DNA of 64,000 bases. It comes from Sisyra terminalis (Eukaryota > Arthropoda > Insecta > Neuroptera > Sisyridae). This document shows, one piece after another, positions 63,976 to 64,000 of this stretch. The notes under the pieces were generated by a model, which worked only from the letters and a program-made list of their open reading frames with translations, searched no databases and was not told the DNA's origin. The stretch's first letter is position 1; each line of letters starts with the position of its first letter. The DNA is taken from contig OY292274.1 in the NCBI GenBank assembly GCA_958496175.1, positions 35,627,482 through 35,691,481 of the forward strand, read 5' to 3'. The position numbers were made by a program, and so were the translations under genes.

Positions 63976-64000
63976 TTTTTAGATTATTTAACAAATTAAT

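Noticed and set aside
1..64000. CRISPR array, operon or prokaryotic mobile island
   Set aside because: The genes are spliced with GT..AG introns, families are animal-specific, and no spaced direct-repeat array was seen.

Overview
The window is very AT-rich eukaryotic nuclear DNA, most likely from an insect. Three spliced genes can be reconstructed exon by exon with GT..AG introns in phase. They are an SLC17-type major facilitator transporter, the GPI-mannosyltransferase subunit PIG-X, and the insect cytochrome b5-related fatty acid desaturase homologue Cyt-b5-r. The insect order cannot be fixed from sequence alone. Most introns are 54-78 nt, but the transporter has a first intron of about 7 kb.

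Layout. Positions 1 to about 41,470 hold no convincing cellular gene. This is an AT-rich desert dotted with repeats: LINE remnants at 6.0 and 34.2-34.7 kb, tRNA-derived SINEs at 6.6 and 37.6 kb, a decayed hAT element with coding remnants at 16.8-17.7 kb, several hAT-like non-autonomous elements (10.0, 19.4, 34.3, 37.2 kb), a TA-flanked inverted-repeat element (25.3 kb) and a dispersed repeat of about 500 bp with three copies. The transporter (+) runs from 41,781 to 51,472 in 8 coding exons (497 aa). PIG-X (-) runs from 57,630 down to 56,729 in 4 exons (237 aa). Cyt-b5-r (+) runs from 62,422 to 63,975 in 5 exons (435 aa), ending 25 bases before the window edge.

The space between genes and the long transporter intron hold further mobile-element debris: an element of about 130 bp just after the transporter stop, a palindromic MITE family clustered at 51.8-55.4 kb, a 0.4 kb inverted-repeat element at 53.3 kb, a LINE 3' end split by a MITE at 55.6-56.3 kb, and the C-terminal part of a hAT transposase at 59.2-60.2 kb.

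The three genes do not form a pathway. The transporter and PIG-X converge, and PIG-X and Cyt-b5-r diverge. All three products are predicted membrane proteins, which is probably chance. I found no new biological system. The most informative signals are the nested insertions with still-readable target-site duplications, which give a relative order of transposition events.
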